Shown: one piece after another, positions 17,001-30,990 of the stretch
How positions within the stretch are numbered: the stretch's first letter is position 1
Layout of the letters: each line of letters opens with the position of its first letter
Assembly: GCF_963576545.1 (NCBI RefSeq)
Contig: NC_083648.1
Coordinates: 8,543,739 to 8,607,738 of the forward strand
From: Limanda limanda
Lineage: Eukaryota; Chordata; Actinopteri; Pleuronectiformes; Pleuronectidae
Direction: 5' to 3'
Length of the DNA stretch: 64,000 bases
Program-made: the position numbers and the translations under genes
The notes under the pieces: model-generated
Seen by the model: only the letters and a program-made list of their open reading frames with translations
What the model was told of the DNA's origin: nothing
The model's database searches: none

Positions 17001-20000
17001 GGACAGTCTAGATGATAATCACACAGTAAGGTGGCCGGAACACAAACTTTTCCAGCCGACCTCCAACAGAAAAATGTATTATCCTGCAGCACCAAAGACA
17101 GGGAACACAAATCATGACGTTACAGGACTTGTTGTGTGGAATATTTTAAATCTTCAGAGATGGCCTGTAGATGTGTCGAGTTGTTTACCGGACAGGGGTT
17201 GATTGGTGCCGTTGAGGTTGAGGCTTGAGATGTGGGTGTGTTAAAGGTTGGAGGTGGGGGGGAGGTGGGTGACGTGTCAGGGAGCTCGTGGTTGCCAGGG
17301 TCAAATTCACACTCTTTGGAAAAAGATACGTCATCCAGTGCAACCTTCCCTCTGCGACCATCACCATGCTCATATCTGAAGACGATCTGAGATACAAAAA
17401 CAGATATTAATAATAAGTTGTCTATTATTCCTACTTTGAAACATCATTGATAAAGAAAACAAGAGCCATTGTACAGTCAAGGCCAAGTATTGCACAGTTA
17501 ACTATAAGTACAGTGATTTAATCTACAGATACTTTACCTGAGGGCCTGCACAGTCAGATTGTTCTACACGTTTAAAAAACTTTTAAAACTAATTGCTGCA
17601 ACATTTATTTCTTGCTCATGGGACAAGATCTGTGAACACGGTTGGAAATGAGGCCTCAGTTGCCTTAAACATTCAGCTGTCAATCGAATTGTGTCCCCGC
17701 TGACCTTGCTGCTGGCTGATGAGGAGAACGTGACCTCTGCTCTCTGCCAGCTGTAGCTAAATGAGTTTCCCCTGAGCCATAACAGTGTGTCGCCACTGCC
17801 GGACCCTCGTGTCCTGGACTGGGCTGTCAGTGTGGCTGTAGAATCGTCCAGGCTGAAGTAGAAGAACCTCATCTACATAGAAAAGGTAAGTATTGTAATA
17901 ATGAGGTGAGAGGAACATAGAAAAGAAGGTGAGATAAGCATGAGATAGATAATAAAAGCTCATCAAATATTCACACATAAGCAGCAAGGCGTTACTGTAA
18001 TAGTATCAGCTGCATTCAAAGGTTATTAGAGCTGTGGGTTGACGGACATTCAATAACCACATCTAACATACTTTAAAGCAGTTAAACAAGGCCGGGACAT
18101 TCTCTATAGTTCCAAAACCTTTCTCCTTTATGATATGAATTGTTTATGAAGATTTATCTAGTTTTTTCTATTTAACTATTCGTAGTGTTTTTTTTTCCCT
18201 GCTGTTCTGTTTTTGTTTCCTGGTTACACTCCCAAATAATGAGAAATGAATTAAGATGACTTGTGAAGACCCTTTGAAAAACAAGCTGGTTCATCTCAAG
18301 GGCGTAACCAATCCATTTGATCCACATACGGTAAACTCACAGTACAGTTCGAGACGGGTAGTAACGTTTTGGAGAGAATCTCTGATGTCTGTCCCTTCTT
18401 CTTGAGGTTAGTCCCAGGTATCACATAGTGGCCTGTATAATAACAACAAAACGGAAACCATAAGTAGATAGATTTATTCATAACAGAATGATTAAATAAA
18501 CTATATTAATATGAGTCACCCCTTTGCCAGGAGTCTCAGGGAGTGTAATACCTGCAGCAGAGTTTTGGGTGTGATCCCTGTGAGGCCCATGGTCGGGCCA
18601 GGCGTCCTGTCCTTTCTGAAGCAGCCACTCATCTCCAGGTGTGTCCACGTCGCTCTCTGCCCAGGAACACGAGCCCTGTTCAAAGCTGCAGCGCTCCATC
18701 AAACCTTCTTCTTCTACATCATCATATAAAGGGGGAGTGAAAGGAAGACGATTACCACAAACTATAAACTGGTACTCAAGAACCAGTGAACACATAATAC
18801 TGTACACACAGAGTCATATCCAAATTTTACAAGTCAAGAATGGAACAAAAAATATTTACAGCCCTTCTACGGTATGTACTGTATGTACTATAATGTACAA
18901 AAAGTATATATAAATATAGGTAAGAGTCCACAATCTACCATTCACTATCATGATGATAACTCACCACAGTTGCTCTCATCAGACCGGTCCCCACAGTCAT
19001 CGCTGAAGTCACACACTTGGTTGTTGTCGACACACACACTGTTGTTGCAGAGAAACTGGCTCTCCTGACACACGGGCTGGGGCTCTACGAAGAAAAACAA
19101 TATTGATTGAATGCAAAATCAGCATAAGAAAGTGTTAGCTGTAAATACATTTTAAAAAGTTTTAAGTTTACCAGGCAGGGTGCAGTTTGTGAAGCGTATG
19201 TCATCAATGGCAATATGTCCGGGCTTGTTGAAGGTTCTGGAGGCTTGAAACTCGATGGTGAAGTCCTGAGGGATTCTACCAACAGTCACCTCCCCATGTT
19301 GCCACAGATTTCCATTGCTGCCTGATAACCACCACAGCGTCGTGGACCTGGGGCCCTCCAGCAGTGACACGTTCAGATGTTCTATATCTGAAACAGGACA
19401 CAGAATACAAGACTGCATGCGCAAATACAAAAGGGTGACTCACATATGAAGAGAACATGCATAACATTTTTTTTGAATGGCTGCGCATGTACATGTGCAT
19501 ATGCCAAACATACCTTCTCCGTAAAGGTTATAGTAGAAGTAGAGCGTGCAGGTGGCACTGGCCTGTTTCATGGTGGGACCCTGAAGGGCAGCAGGGCTTA
19601 TCTGTTCGCCTATGTCCGAATCCACCGCCATGTACCAACCTAGGAGGGTCAGATAAGAGCCAGGGAGAAGTGTTTTTTCTTTCAATCCACAGTCAGCAGA
19701 ATACTGCAGAAAATATGAAGCAGGAGCAGATTCATCAAGTTGACATGGGGTGGAAAGTTGTGAAAAGAGGTTGTAGCAGGGTGACGGGAGAATGGGGATG
19801 ATAGAGGACTTCCTCAAACAGCTCGGCATTTCACAGATGAAAAACTGTGTGAAATATTCAATATTCAATGCAGACAATGATAAGATGTTTCTTGTTGCTC
19901 TTTTCTATATAGTGCATTTATTCATTTGTTCACTGTATATGTGGGAAGGCAACGTCGATTGATGCTTTCCCTTTTTAGTACCCAGTTCATTTGAATTGGG

Positions 20001-23000
20001 ACTAATAAATGCACCAAATGTTTTGGGTGAAAGCAACTGATTTAACAGTATAATCGAGTAGTTAATTGGAATATAAGAAGTATAAACCCAAGTCAGAGTA
20101 AAACAAATTTAAGATGGGTTAGAGTGTGGTCCTACCCAGTTCAGTGCCCAGTGTGTTGTCCACAGTGGGTCCAATGTGTCCTGTAGCATTCCTTCCTCTC
20201 ACCCACTGAAACTGGCCCATGCTGGTGTCCACCCAATCGCATGTGCCATTTTCAAATGAGCAACCCATAAAACTCCAACTTGTTTCATTCACTACATCAA
20301 AAGGAAAAGTTACATTTATATTAATCATCTATTCAAGTATCATTACACATATTTTGGTAAATAACTACAGGAACAAACGGAATCAGTACCTTGACAAGGC
20401 CCTGATGTTAAAGTGATGTCATCAATGGCAATGAATCCTCTGTTGTGAGCCTCTGCTTCAATCCACAGCTGAGTGTGATGTTGTTGAGGGAGTCGGTGAA
20501 TCACATTGATAAAATAACTGTTCTCTTTATGATTTTACTGTTGTATGTGTGACTACCTGGAAAGGTTTGGTCTCCTCTACAGATTGGGAAAACCTGCTCC
20601 ATCTCCTGCCACTGCTGTTACTATGGAACATCAGGTCCTCCTCTGATGGCCCGGATCGCTTGTACACCTTCAGTGTCCCTGAGTCACTGACAGACAACAG
20701 ACATATGTCATCTGTGAAAGCTGCTTTAGTTATATCTGTTTAACTAAATTAGGCAAAACTCAACAAACAAAATTACTTTTGCCCCTGATCCTTGGAGAAG
20801 TTCCATTTCTATTAATACTGCAAAAAGCACAGTCCTGAACATTTGTCTTACATTTTTCTGACCTAAAAACTCATTTGATCAATTTCTCTTCTGCGGGTTT
20901 TCATCTGTTAACAATTGAAGATTTTTTTTTTTATGCTGACACATTTTTTGCTGTCGTTGGGTTGAACAATTATTAGGTCTTGTCTTGAGACTGAACTCTG
21001 CCACAGAATATTCGTACTCTTGCACAAAGTGGAGCAGATGATTCATGTCTAAATGGCATTTGTCCACAGTTCCTCAGGAAGTCAATGAGGAAACTAAACA
21101 GAGTAAACAGGATGAAGTGCATCCTCTGCATTGTCACACACTGTAGGATGGGAGAATGGTGGTGATCTTGGATGTTTTGATTTTGCTTACCTGTTTTCCA
21201 TATAGTACCATAAGGTGAGACAGGAGGTATTTTCCCTCAGTTGGATCCATTCGGACACTACCTGTGCGCGACTGCTTCGGTTTAGGTGAAGTGATGAACT
21301 CAACAAAAACCAACCTACATATAAAAGCAAACAAACACATATTCTTGCAGCACTAGATTATTGTATTTTAATTGGTCTCTAAGTTTAATATTTGATGATG
21401 GAACAACTCATGTCTCATTCCTAGTACAAACTATCAATGCCTCTATACGTCAAAACTTTTTTGACGTATAGAGAAGTTTACTTGAGAAAGGAGGAGGTAT
21501 TTTCAGTAAAAGGAAATAAGTCAGTGCTAAGAAAAGAAGTTAATAAATAACAGACTGTGACTATGAGCAGCTGATAACGTTGATCATTTCAGATTGGAAC
21601 TTGCACTTAAAAAAACTTACAAATGTAATCTCAAAATGAATGAAAAATAACCAAAATCAACTCCTAGATTTGAAATAAAAGCATATTATTTCTCACTCCG
21701 GTGAAACATAACATGTTTGGCGGTAGTACATCTGAGGTCATACCCTCTGGGCTCTCAGTGGTGTGGTCTGTCGGTGGACCATGGAAGCCCCCATTGGCCA
21801 TCACCCAATCATGTCCATCTTCTTTAGGGATGTTGATCCAGCTGCACTGCCCGGACTCAAAGTCACAGCTGCCTGGAGGACTGCAGGCTCCATCCCTCAC
21901 AGAAATATCATCTAGTTTTGCCGCAGAGTCAGTGTTTGGCTCTCGGACAGCCCTAAACCCCACCTGGTGAGGTACATGAACTGTTTTAGGTGGCATCTCA
22001 TAGGAATGACACATAAATACAGATTGCAGTTTGTTCATGGTTTGAATGTCAGAGAGCTAAAAGGTAAAGACAGCATACACGGTATTTCCCCGGGGAGGAC
22101 ACGGTGACCTCTGCCACCTCCCAGCCTGTAGAGGGCTCTCCAGACCGTTCCCAAAGGGCATCACTCTCCTGCCCGCTCTGCAGCACATGCACAGCCAGGC
22201 TGTTGGAGGAACCAGCGGGTAACCAGTACCTGAGGACACACAGTAAATGCGAAACATTAAAATCCGATCAACAGATGACAAGTGTGATGTGCTAAATGTG
22301 TGCTGCGACAGCAAAAAACCTACCAGAAGCGCATACACATCTCTGTAGCTGAAGAGATCTCTAGTGTGAGCAGCTGGGCAACTTCAGGTTTTGTTGCATT
22401 TGTTTCCATCACAGTCACATAGAAACCTACCAAAGAGCTACAGTCAAGCTTTGTCTCTGAGGTTAGCATTGTGTTGAGCCAAATGCAAATATCGTAAAGA
22501 TAAACAGGCTGATATTCAGTACATATATCTTTACTGGGTTCACCATTTTAATGAGGGTGTTGCTCACATATACTCGATAGCTCTGAACATAAAAGCACAG
22601 CTGAGGCTGATGGGAATGTCTTTAGATTTCCAGGTATATGGTCATAAACCAAAATACTGGGAAAAAGAATTGTTATATTGCATGGTGAAAAACCAGATGA
22701 TCACCAAAGGAGGTAAGATTTGAACTGTGGAAACAATGAATATTCAGTGTGGACCAAAGTGGTGACTTTTGATTAAAACATTACAGTTTACACTACATAC
22801 TCTAAAAGAGTGATTCCCAACCAAGTGCTTGTGACACTCAGGAGTGAAGCAACATCAGTATGTCACAAAGTCATGAGTTGACAGAACATTCAAAGACTAA
22901 TCTCTGATTTACCGTATATTGCAACACGACCCTTGTTATACTGGAGTCACAGGTTATCAAGTCGGGAACCACTGCTCAACACAATTCATTAAAGCCTCCA

Positions 23001-26000
23001 TCTTGTTGTGGTGAGACTTTGAGTCACATGTTTGCATTGTGTTGCTTGGTGCCACAGTTTTTCCGCTCACCATTTTCAGTTCCATAGGTGTGATCCACGT
23101 GATGTTGTGTTCCCCTTTTGCGACCCCATTGACCTCTATGACTTATATCGTTCTCAAAGTCACACAAGTTGGATTCAAACCCACACATTTCTAGAATTTA
23201 AAGGAAAAGTTAAATAAGTTTTATGTATATTGTGCGTTGCTGTTAACATCAGACAGTGCTGGGTCTGCGTTACACACTCTGATTGGTGCAGGCCCCCTCC
23301 CTCACTGTGACGTCGTCAACAGCGATGAACCCTCGGCTGCTTGTGTTTCTATGGCCAGTAAACACCATCTGTGGACAAAGGATATTTTGTGACTGTGTGA
23401 AGACTGTATGAAGTTAGCATCTATTTTTTTATGCTAAACTAATAGGATGCAAATAATAAAAAACATGAAAACAAATCAAATTTGACGCTGATAATAGCAT
23501 AATGGATATATTTGGCACAGTACAGTGTATTACTAAACATATATATTTATAGGAAAATAAGTAACAAGAAATTACAGAGCAGAGAGGCCAAAAATGACAG
23601 TGTCCATACAAGAGAATAGAGAACTGATTCATAAAAATACAGTTGATTTAAAAACAAATATAAGGGTTCATTATATGTATACAAATGTAGACAGAATTAC
23701 ATTTATCGGATTTGGAAAATAAAATATCAGTATCACAAGCTTTAAAAAAAAATCTGTGTTTGGTCAGGCTGTGCAAATTGGATCAAATATACCTGTGTGG
23801 TGTCGTTCTTGCTGATGGTTACTTGTGCATTCATCCACTCCGGATTCTGGGTCCCTCTGCGAGTCCAGACTAACAGCTCAGAGGATTTCTAGAACAAACC
23901 AATTATTGTCATTGTAGTTCTCTGGTAAAGATGCTGCAAGCGAAACCTACTACAGAAGGTTTGCTGAAGTACTAACTGGACTACATACAGTTCGAACGAG
24001 CAGATCCAGGGTGGACACAGAAGGTCCAAGCATGTAATACCAGAAACCAACACAGATATGTGGTGAAGGACTGATGACAGGAACAGAGACGGATGCTCTC
24101 TCTCCATTCTTGGAACTGGATCCATTCAACAGCAAAAAGGAACCTTGATGAACGAAATAGAGGTTTTCACAATGACATGAAAATCATTCCGTATGCCATT
24201 CTGAATTCTATGTCTCACTATGTCTATGAATGTGTACAGTGGTTACAAAGAGGTCTGATGGTCACCACAGCCTCACCGTGGCTGCACATGTGTGACTGTC
24301 AATTGTTTTGTACCTTGATAATTTCCAACAGTATGATCATACTGAGGTCCATCCCACGGTTGTGCCACTTGAAGTCCACTGCTGACAGTCCAGTTAAAAT
24401 CATCTCTGTCCTCTTGGACCCAATCACACAGACCTGTTATACAAGATCATTTTGAAATCTTAGAATACGGTATTTGTTATACAGGTAATAGGACAACTCC
24501 TGATTATTCAGCAAACAAATAATTTATATCTGGACACAGGAAAAAGTCAAATATTTATGAATGTAATTAAGTTTTAAGTCGGTTATGGTGTCTACATTAT
24601 GCTACTGTAGCAAAAAAGCGTGGAGTTACTGAGTCTTAGCTGAATTAAATATGAAGCTTTAAAATGTTGATCTTGACAGTTTTATAAATTACACAACTGT
24701 ACATTTATTATACTTCAAACACACTGATGGTCACAAAACAAAGCAGTGGCTTAGTATGAGCCTTTAAATTGATTAAATATCTGTGAAGTCAAACATCGTT
24801 GTCAGTTATTTGATTATATAAAATAAATCTTACGCTTCTTTAGCAAGAGTCTTCGTGATCTTATAAGTTCATCAAGGAGCCATTTACAGTAATCATGCCA
24901 GCAATTGACTGATTCACTTCAACAGGTTGGTGGAGGTTTAATTTTGTGATTGTACTCAAGCAGTTTAGTGAGAGTAAAATCATTTTTTTGACTTATCACA
25001 CACTTTACTCAAACTCTAATTTCCCAGCATCACCTTGTTCAAAGGTGCAGTCCATGGGAGAGGCCGGAGCAGGGGTGGTAATGGTGGCAGGGGCCGAGGT
25101 GGTGGTAGGGATCATCTCATCACAGGACTTGTCCCTGATGATGTGGACATCGTCCAGGGCAAAGCTCCAGGGCAAAGCCTCCGGGTTACAACTGGCTTGT
25201 AAAATAATCTGTGATAAAGGTTAAAGGTGATTTAAAGATTGCTCTAATTTCTTATTTATAGCGACAGTATTTTCTCAAGTAATGACCTCAGTGTTGATCA
25301 TCAAATTCTAAATGTTCCTCTACCTGGTGAGGCTCTGATGAATTGTAATCCACCCGGTCCAGGAGCCATGTTCCATTCATGTATCCATTTGTATTCCACA
25401 CGGGGCGCATTCCTGCAGTCTCATTCACAAACACTGTCAGGATAATATTTGAGGGTCCTGGATGATGCAATGGAACATAAATATGTCATTAACCTCATGC
25501 CATATTTTTCATCTTTTTATATTCCATTTTTCTGTGTATATGTCCTGTACTATGTGATACATATACTGTACATTTCTGAATAATTTAACTGCAAAGCAGC
25601 TCAATAGGAGAATTATCATCATGTTCAAACTCTATTGAAGCTATGTAGTGTTTACATTGAGTAAAATACTCATTACCATTAATCTTATTATGTGTTTTAG
25701 GATTTTAAGTAATATATTTCATACATTATTATCATCATGGCACAGAGTACAATATCATTATTTCATATAATCACTCTGAATTGGTTTATACTGTCATAAT
25801 CTACATTTTATATTCTATGCAGTTGTGATATCTTGACCAGGACCCAAAATAAATTCAATTTAAAAGGTAGAGATAAGACTTTAGATTTTACTCACTATCA
25901 TGTAACCATCCATTTGATAAGTGCCAGAGCTCCAGGCAGGCTCGATCCACAGCTGCCATCGACTCGCTCTCCAGTTGAGCAACTTCTTGTACTTTCAAAC

Positions 26001-29000
26001 CAGAGTAGAGGAAGAACGCAAAGTGGCCTATAGAGAGAAAAAAAAGGCATAATAAGAAGGTGAGTTGTTTTCCAACAGTGACCTGTGCATGCACGGAGAT
26101 GCATAGTTACAAATTCCAATAATGGCTGCATTAAAAATAAGAAGAATAGCTCCGTGAATGAAAAAAGAGAATCTCAGTTAAGTCACTGATATATACTCTG
26201 CTAGTCTTCGAAGTTAAAGTATGTAGTGTTCCACTTTTGTCTCAAGCAGAGGATCCTTGCTGTGCTACCAATTTCTTTTAAACTGAAAAACAGAACTCTG
26301 AATATGGTGCTGGTTGTTGTGTGTTTGTGGTGACTCACCAAAAGAAGAATCTGTGGTGTGGTCCCTCCTTGGGATCAGATCACTTTGACTTTTACCCGAG
26401 AGCCAGTCCCAGTCCACTCCGGACTCTGTCGGAGGGCTGTTCACCCAGCCGCACAAGTCCATCTCAAAGTCACAGAAACCTGAAAGGAATAAGAGATTCA
26501 CAGACACACACATCATGCAGCCATATAAACATGCTCAAACACCCCCATCCCACCACCTCTATTTCCTTGGTCACTTACCTGCGGGGGGACAGGCACCATT
26601 CAAGACAATGAGGTCGTCAATAGCGATATCTCTCCTTGGTCCAGCCCCAGCTATCGCCTCAAAAATCACCTGTCATTCAGAAATACGATTATAAATTACT
26701 TTTATTAAAATTGAACATATGAGATGAGTAGAGTTATTGCCACATATTTCATTCACAAGTATGACGTTACAGAAATTTCTCAACATATACTTTAAAACAT
26801 TTAAAAAAAAGCATGAGTCCCCTGATCCCCTCCCTTATTGAAAAGTATTACCTAGTATCTACTTCTGCACTATACATATAAGCAGTCAAGAGTGTCTTGT
26901 TTTGTGAACTGATTTTGATGTAATCTACTCATCTGATAAATGTGCTCCTGGTGGGTGTAAACCTACTTCATACTTGGTATCTTGGCTGAAAAGCGTCACT
27001 CTCCCATGTCTCCAGTGCTTCCCCTGATCTCCACTTCTGTCCCACAGCTTCTCGGATATCCTGTGGCCGTCAGTGCTCTGGAGGTGCACACTGAGGTTCC
27101 CCACTCCACTTCCCTCCATGTAGTACCAGAACATTAGACATTCCCCATCGGGAGGGGGGGGCTCCATCGTAGCAGTCATCATTGCTGCTCTGGACCCCTC
27201 AGGGTGACTCCACAACTCGGCACTCAGGTAATAACCTGCATGTAAGGTGGAGTTATGGACATTATTATTTTTTACTTGAGAGTGTTTGTAGAAAAGTGGC
27301 TTTATTCAGCATAGGATCACACAAAATGATATATGATGACTCAAGCCATACACCTGTAAGGAACATATCAGGCAACCACAAACAACAAGCACATTCGTGA
27401 AAATTAGATTCAGTTTTCAGACGCACCCTAGATGAATTGTTGCAAAGAATTAAAATGTTTACAAATGTGCAAACATTGAATGCAAACAAGAGATGAATGA
27501 AATACATTTTTTGATTTATTTTTCTCAGTGCTATTAGCCAGGTGAGACTCTCAAGGAGCTGCAAACCTTGTTCTGTCCCCAGAGTGTGATCTACGGAAGG
27601 GCCTGAAGAGTTCAGTGGTTGGGACGTCCCCCTGATCCGGTTCCATCCGGAGTGTGCAGACGGTTCAGGGAGCAGACCACAGAGGGAACCCTGGAAGGTG
27701 CACTCTCTCTCAGGCGGACAGGAATCGTTCGAGCGGGACACCACTATGTCATCGAAGGCTATGCTCCCCTGAGTACCACCGACAACAGCCTCTATAATAA
27801 ACTGGAGAACAATTTGAATCAATCTTAGTGCAGAACTCAAGAGAATAAGAGTTAAAAATGTGTATTTAAAGTCAAACAGCTGAATGGATTTCAACAGGGC
27901 ACCAAGATGCAACTTTCAAAAAATGCATTAAAGCTAAAACATGGGTACAAAGGAAAAAGATTACGGTGATTTTAACTGCGTTAAGATAAGTTCGGTGTTT
28001 GTGGTTGGAAGTGCAGAAACACTGACATGAGGATACCAGATGTCTTGCCTATCTTCTGAAAAATCTTAACCTGTTCTTCACAGGAAATAAAATGTTTTAT
28101 CTTCTCAGTGGTGCTCTTAAAGGATTTGTGAAAATAATCTTTTCAGGAGAAGACATACACACAAAAAAAGAACAATAAGAAAACCTGTATTGTCTTGTTA
28201 CTGTTGAAGGTAAGATCAGCAAATCGCCATTTGTTTCCCTGTGTGCCACTCCTCATCCACACAAGAGTCTCTGGTTCGCCAGGATGCTTAGCAATAAACT
28301 TCAGTGTACCTGAAAATAGGAACACACAAATAGAACTTGTCCATTAAGGGGAATAGGCTGAGGAAAACAGATTCAATATTCATCTTAGAAAATGCTGGAA
28401 ATATGTTTTTTGCTTTTTTTTTTGCATGTACATTTAATTTAGTCTGGAAGGGCTGTATGGACAATTAGGCACACACCTATACTGTTGCCAAATATGTGGT
28501 ACCAGAAGCTCACACATATTTGACCTGCAGGTTGAGGGAGGCTGACGAGTCTGGCTGCTGAGGAGATGTTTAGATTGGATTTGGCTTCTATGAGCATGTA
28601 GTAGCCTGTGGAAGACAAAAAAAAAGAATTTGCAACTACCAAGGCAGAATCTAACGGAAACTAGTAAAATAAGAATAAACACAGAATCCTAATATGGACA
28701 GTAAATAGTGCAGGGGCTGCAACTGGTAACTGCCCTGAACCCACATAACTTTGAGTCTTATAGAGTGACTACGAATTAAAATCGAGTTTTAAAGCCTTTA
28801 TTCATTCAGTTTTTATTGTGCTTACCCCAATATAACGGTTTCCACAAAGTAAAACTGAATTCCTAGATTTAGAAACACTCACCCTTCCTTGTGGGGTCTA
28901 GCTCGAGCCTCTTAGTCCTTTCCCAAGAAATGCTTGCAGTCTTGTCATGGTACCATGAGCAGCGGTCCTTTTCAAAATCACATGAGAGTTGGTCTGATCC

Positions 29001-30990
29001 TGCGGGGACATCGGCCTCGCCACAGTTTTCAAAGGTGACATCGTCCAGCATAATTTCATCTGGCCCAAAAAAAGGCGTTTTGAATGAAAAGAGCAGCTGT
29101 AGAAACAAAAGGGTTTTACTCTCCATTTTTTCTGAAAATGATTTTGGAGCAGATTACTATAACAGGATGAAAGTAACTTTTTCTTGAGAATAGTGGTTTG
29201 CGATGACATTTAACTTATGGACAGAAAACCAGAAAACATCATGGCTCAGTGCAGCCACTGACTATCTCCAGCGCAGAGGCATAAAAACATAAGATCAACA
29301 CCATAAATCTAAAAGTTATAAATGGATATGAAAATTGTTTAAGTATTAAAATGTGTTTAAAAAGTGTAGCCTGATCTTAAATTGTTTTGGATTACTATGT
29401 CTGTTGACAACCTGATATCCTACAGGATGTTTTACTAACCTTGTATCCCCCTGGCTGATTGCCAATGAAAGCTGTGGCCTTCTCCCAGCTGTTTGTTTTC
29501 CTCATAGAAGGCTCCAGCAGATCCACCTCAGCTCCGCCTCGGACCATTTTTACTTTTAAGCCTGATGATGATGAAGAGTCGCCAACAATGTAGAACCAGA
29601 AACTGAAAAACATTAACAGAACAATCGCACAAATCAGTCCACTGCTGCAATGAGGGTATATGACAACTTCAACACCACTGATATTTATTACTTGTCAGTA
29701 CCTGATCTGGCATCCTGGGGCTGCCCCGTTGACAACAGCAAACTCCAAACTCGCCACTGAAGAACCATCTGGACGTGCATGCATGACGTGTCCTGCAATG
29801 AGCAGACAAAGGTTATATCTCTTAAACCAATAAAACACTTCTACCTTGTGTGACTTCAATTAGCACTTAGCCACTGCACTGATTTACAAAGTAATGGGAC
29901 AAATGGATCCTGACAGGACGTTAATAATCACCCAGAGGGGTTCCTGTGGTGTGGTCTGGTCCAGGTATTGAAGTCATGTTTGCAATCTGCCATCTCCAGC
30001 GTTGGGAGGTGTCATTCCAGCCACAGGTGTGACGCTCAAAGTCACACGAACCTTAAGGTAAAGGAGGGCAGCAGAGAAAACAATTCTTAGCGTTATTATG
30101 ATTGTTAGAGCCAAGAAGTATTCAAATTTCAAATATTTTGTGAGTCTGAGAACTGCCCAGTAGTTATTTGATAAATATATTGTGTTTGTTATTTCAGTTC
30201 TTTAATTATATTTAAAACTTTCCTGGGATTCCTCTGTCAATTGGTGAATATGCTCAGTGTCTTATATTTGTCCATCCATACACAATATAAATGTAGAGGA
30301 AAACAAGAGTCTAGACAACTTGAGTCATTAGGAGCGGACATGTCCCCTGGCACCTAGTAACCTGAAGTCCTAATGTCTTCCTCAGGGGTATAGATAGAAC
30401 AGCTGACTGTTTGATTAATAATTAATTAATTATTTGATTAATATGATTGCGAAGCTTGATGCATTTTCTTTAATGGATTTAGAGTTCTGTTCTGGAAACA
30501 AACAGCTAATGCAACAGCTAAAAGACTTTGCTAAGATGAACCCAAATCTAATGTTTGTATTCTAAACACAGGGACCGTGTGTGGTTTGGTAACATAAGCT
30601 TAGGAAAAGTTGAGACTTCATACCACAAAATGCTTCATCAGAGCCGTTTTTACAATCCTCCTTAAAATCACAGACAAGTTCTGGAGGAAGACATTCTCCT
30701 GATGTGCAGACGAACCCCCCATCAGGACAAGAAGACACAGAGACCAACAATACTGTGAAGAGATTATTTCTTTAGTTTAAAAGAAGAGAACCTGGGTTAG
30801 AACTGTGACCATAATCTTCAATGTACATATTAGTTTATATGAGTGAGAACTTCTGCCTCACCGCTTCAACATTTGACCATGTGTGGACATGAAAGGATGA
30901 ACACTACATATAAGACAAAAAGTGATACAGAAATGTGTGTGCTGTTAAGATTTGAAGACTCTTACCTGACAGAATAAACAGCTGCTTCAT
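10545..30990 (-). CDS. malrd1: MAM and LDL-receptor class A domain-containing protein 1 (Diet1)
   Basis: Very large type I membrane protein made of repeated MAM units. In mice the orthologue Diet1 acts in enterocytes on FGF15 output and bile-acid homeostasis. About 50 exons run from the start codon at 30990 to a TAG at 10545-10547. Order: signal peptide (MKQLFILS...), LDLa, eight MAM domains, LDLa, MAM, LDLa, four MAM domains, one membrane span, short tail. MAM units are recognised by an opening C-x-F-E-x(3)-C-x-W, a central WxR/H...WYYM and a closing I-A-x-D-D-I...C. Three to five exons encode each unit. The protein-level frame was traced at every domain and exact splice sites at both ends; internal boundaries are approximate. 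The similar protein MAMDC4 is the main alternative. Synteny with PLXDC2, MRC1 and CACNB2 favours MALRD1. Confidence 0.9.
11380..16240 (-). other. malrd1: malrd1 MAM domains 10-13
   Basis: Four MAM units open with [10 protein letters not shown] (about 16,225), [10 protein letters not shown] (14,870), [10 protein letters not shown] (13,530) and [10 protein letters not shown] (12,365). They close with [40 protein letters not shown] and [14 protein letters not shown]. The last closes near 11,410, just before the membrane span. Confidence 0.87.
16975..17083 (-). other. malrd1: malrd1 LDLa module 3
   Basis: Exon encoding [20 protein letters not shown] and then [14 protein letters not shown]. It has the LDLa cysteine spacing, but the usual SDE is EDE. 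Confidence 0.88.
17290..18720 (-). other. malrd1: malrd1 MAM domain 9 and mucin-like linker
   Basis: The MAM unit opens at about 18,695 with [10 protein letters not shown] and closes with [14 protein letters not shown] near 17,315. The last exon continues into a Pro/Ser/Thr-rich segment ([16 protein letters not shown]) that leads to the third LDLa module. Confidence 0.85.
18965..19084 (-). other. malrd1: malrd1 LDLa module 2
   Basis: One exon encoding a six-cysteine class A module, [10 protein letters not shown]...[16 protein letters not shown]. The calcium-binding DCGDRSDE signature is intact. It separates MAM8 from MAM9. Confidence 0.93.
19150..30056 (-). other. malrd1: malrd1 MAM domains 1-8
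   Basis: Eight consecutive MAM units. Opening motifs and rough positions: [10 protein letters not shown] (30,040), [10 protein letters not shown] (28,985), CTFQGSLCG (27,700), [10 protein letters not shown] (26,470), CTFEQ/GLCDW split over two exons (25,040 and 24,435), [10 protein letters not shown] (23,180), [10 protein letters not shown] (21,860) and [10 protein letters not shown] (20,265). Each unit closes with a version of IAIDDI...C; the last is [13 protein letters not shown] near 19,180. A Thr/Ala/Pro-rich linker ([15 protein letters not shown]) separates MAM4 from MAM5 near 25,080. No stop codon was seen within any coding exon. Confidence 0.85.
21441..21473. repeat. Perfect 15-bp inverted repeat (hairpin) in a malrd1 intron
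   Basis: ctctatacgtcaaaa is followed by a 3-base loop (ctt) and then its exact reverse complement. It lies between the exons for the start and the middle of MAM7. Function unknown; it may be a transposon footprint or a miniature element remnant. Confidence 0.9.
30624..30990 (-). other. malrd1: malrd1 exons 1-2: signal peptide and LDLa module 1
   Basis: Exon 1 (30966-30990) holds only eight codons and one base. Exon 2 (30624-30752) completes the hydrophobic signal peptide ([13 protein letters not shown]) and encodes one full LDL-receptor class A module with six cysteines, ending [11 protein letters not shown]. The acidic DCxxGSDE calcium-binding signature is present. This exon pair is duplicated near 58.3-58.7 kb. 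Confidence 0.93.
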
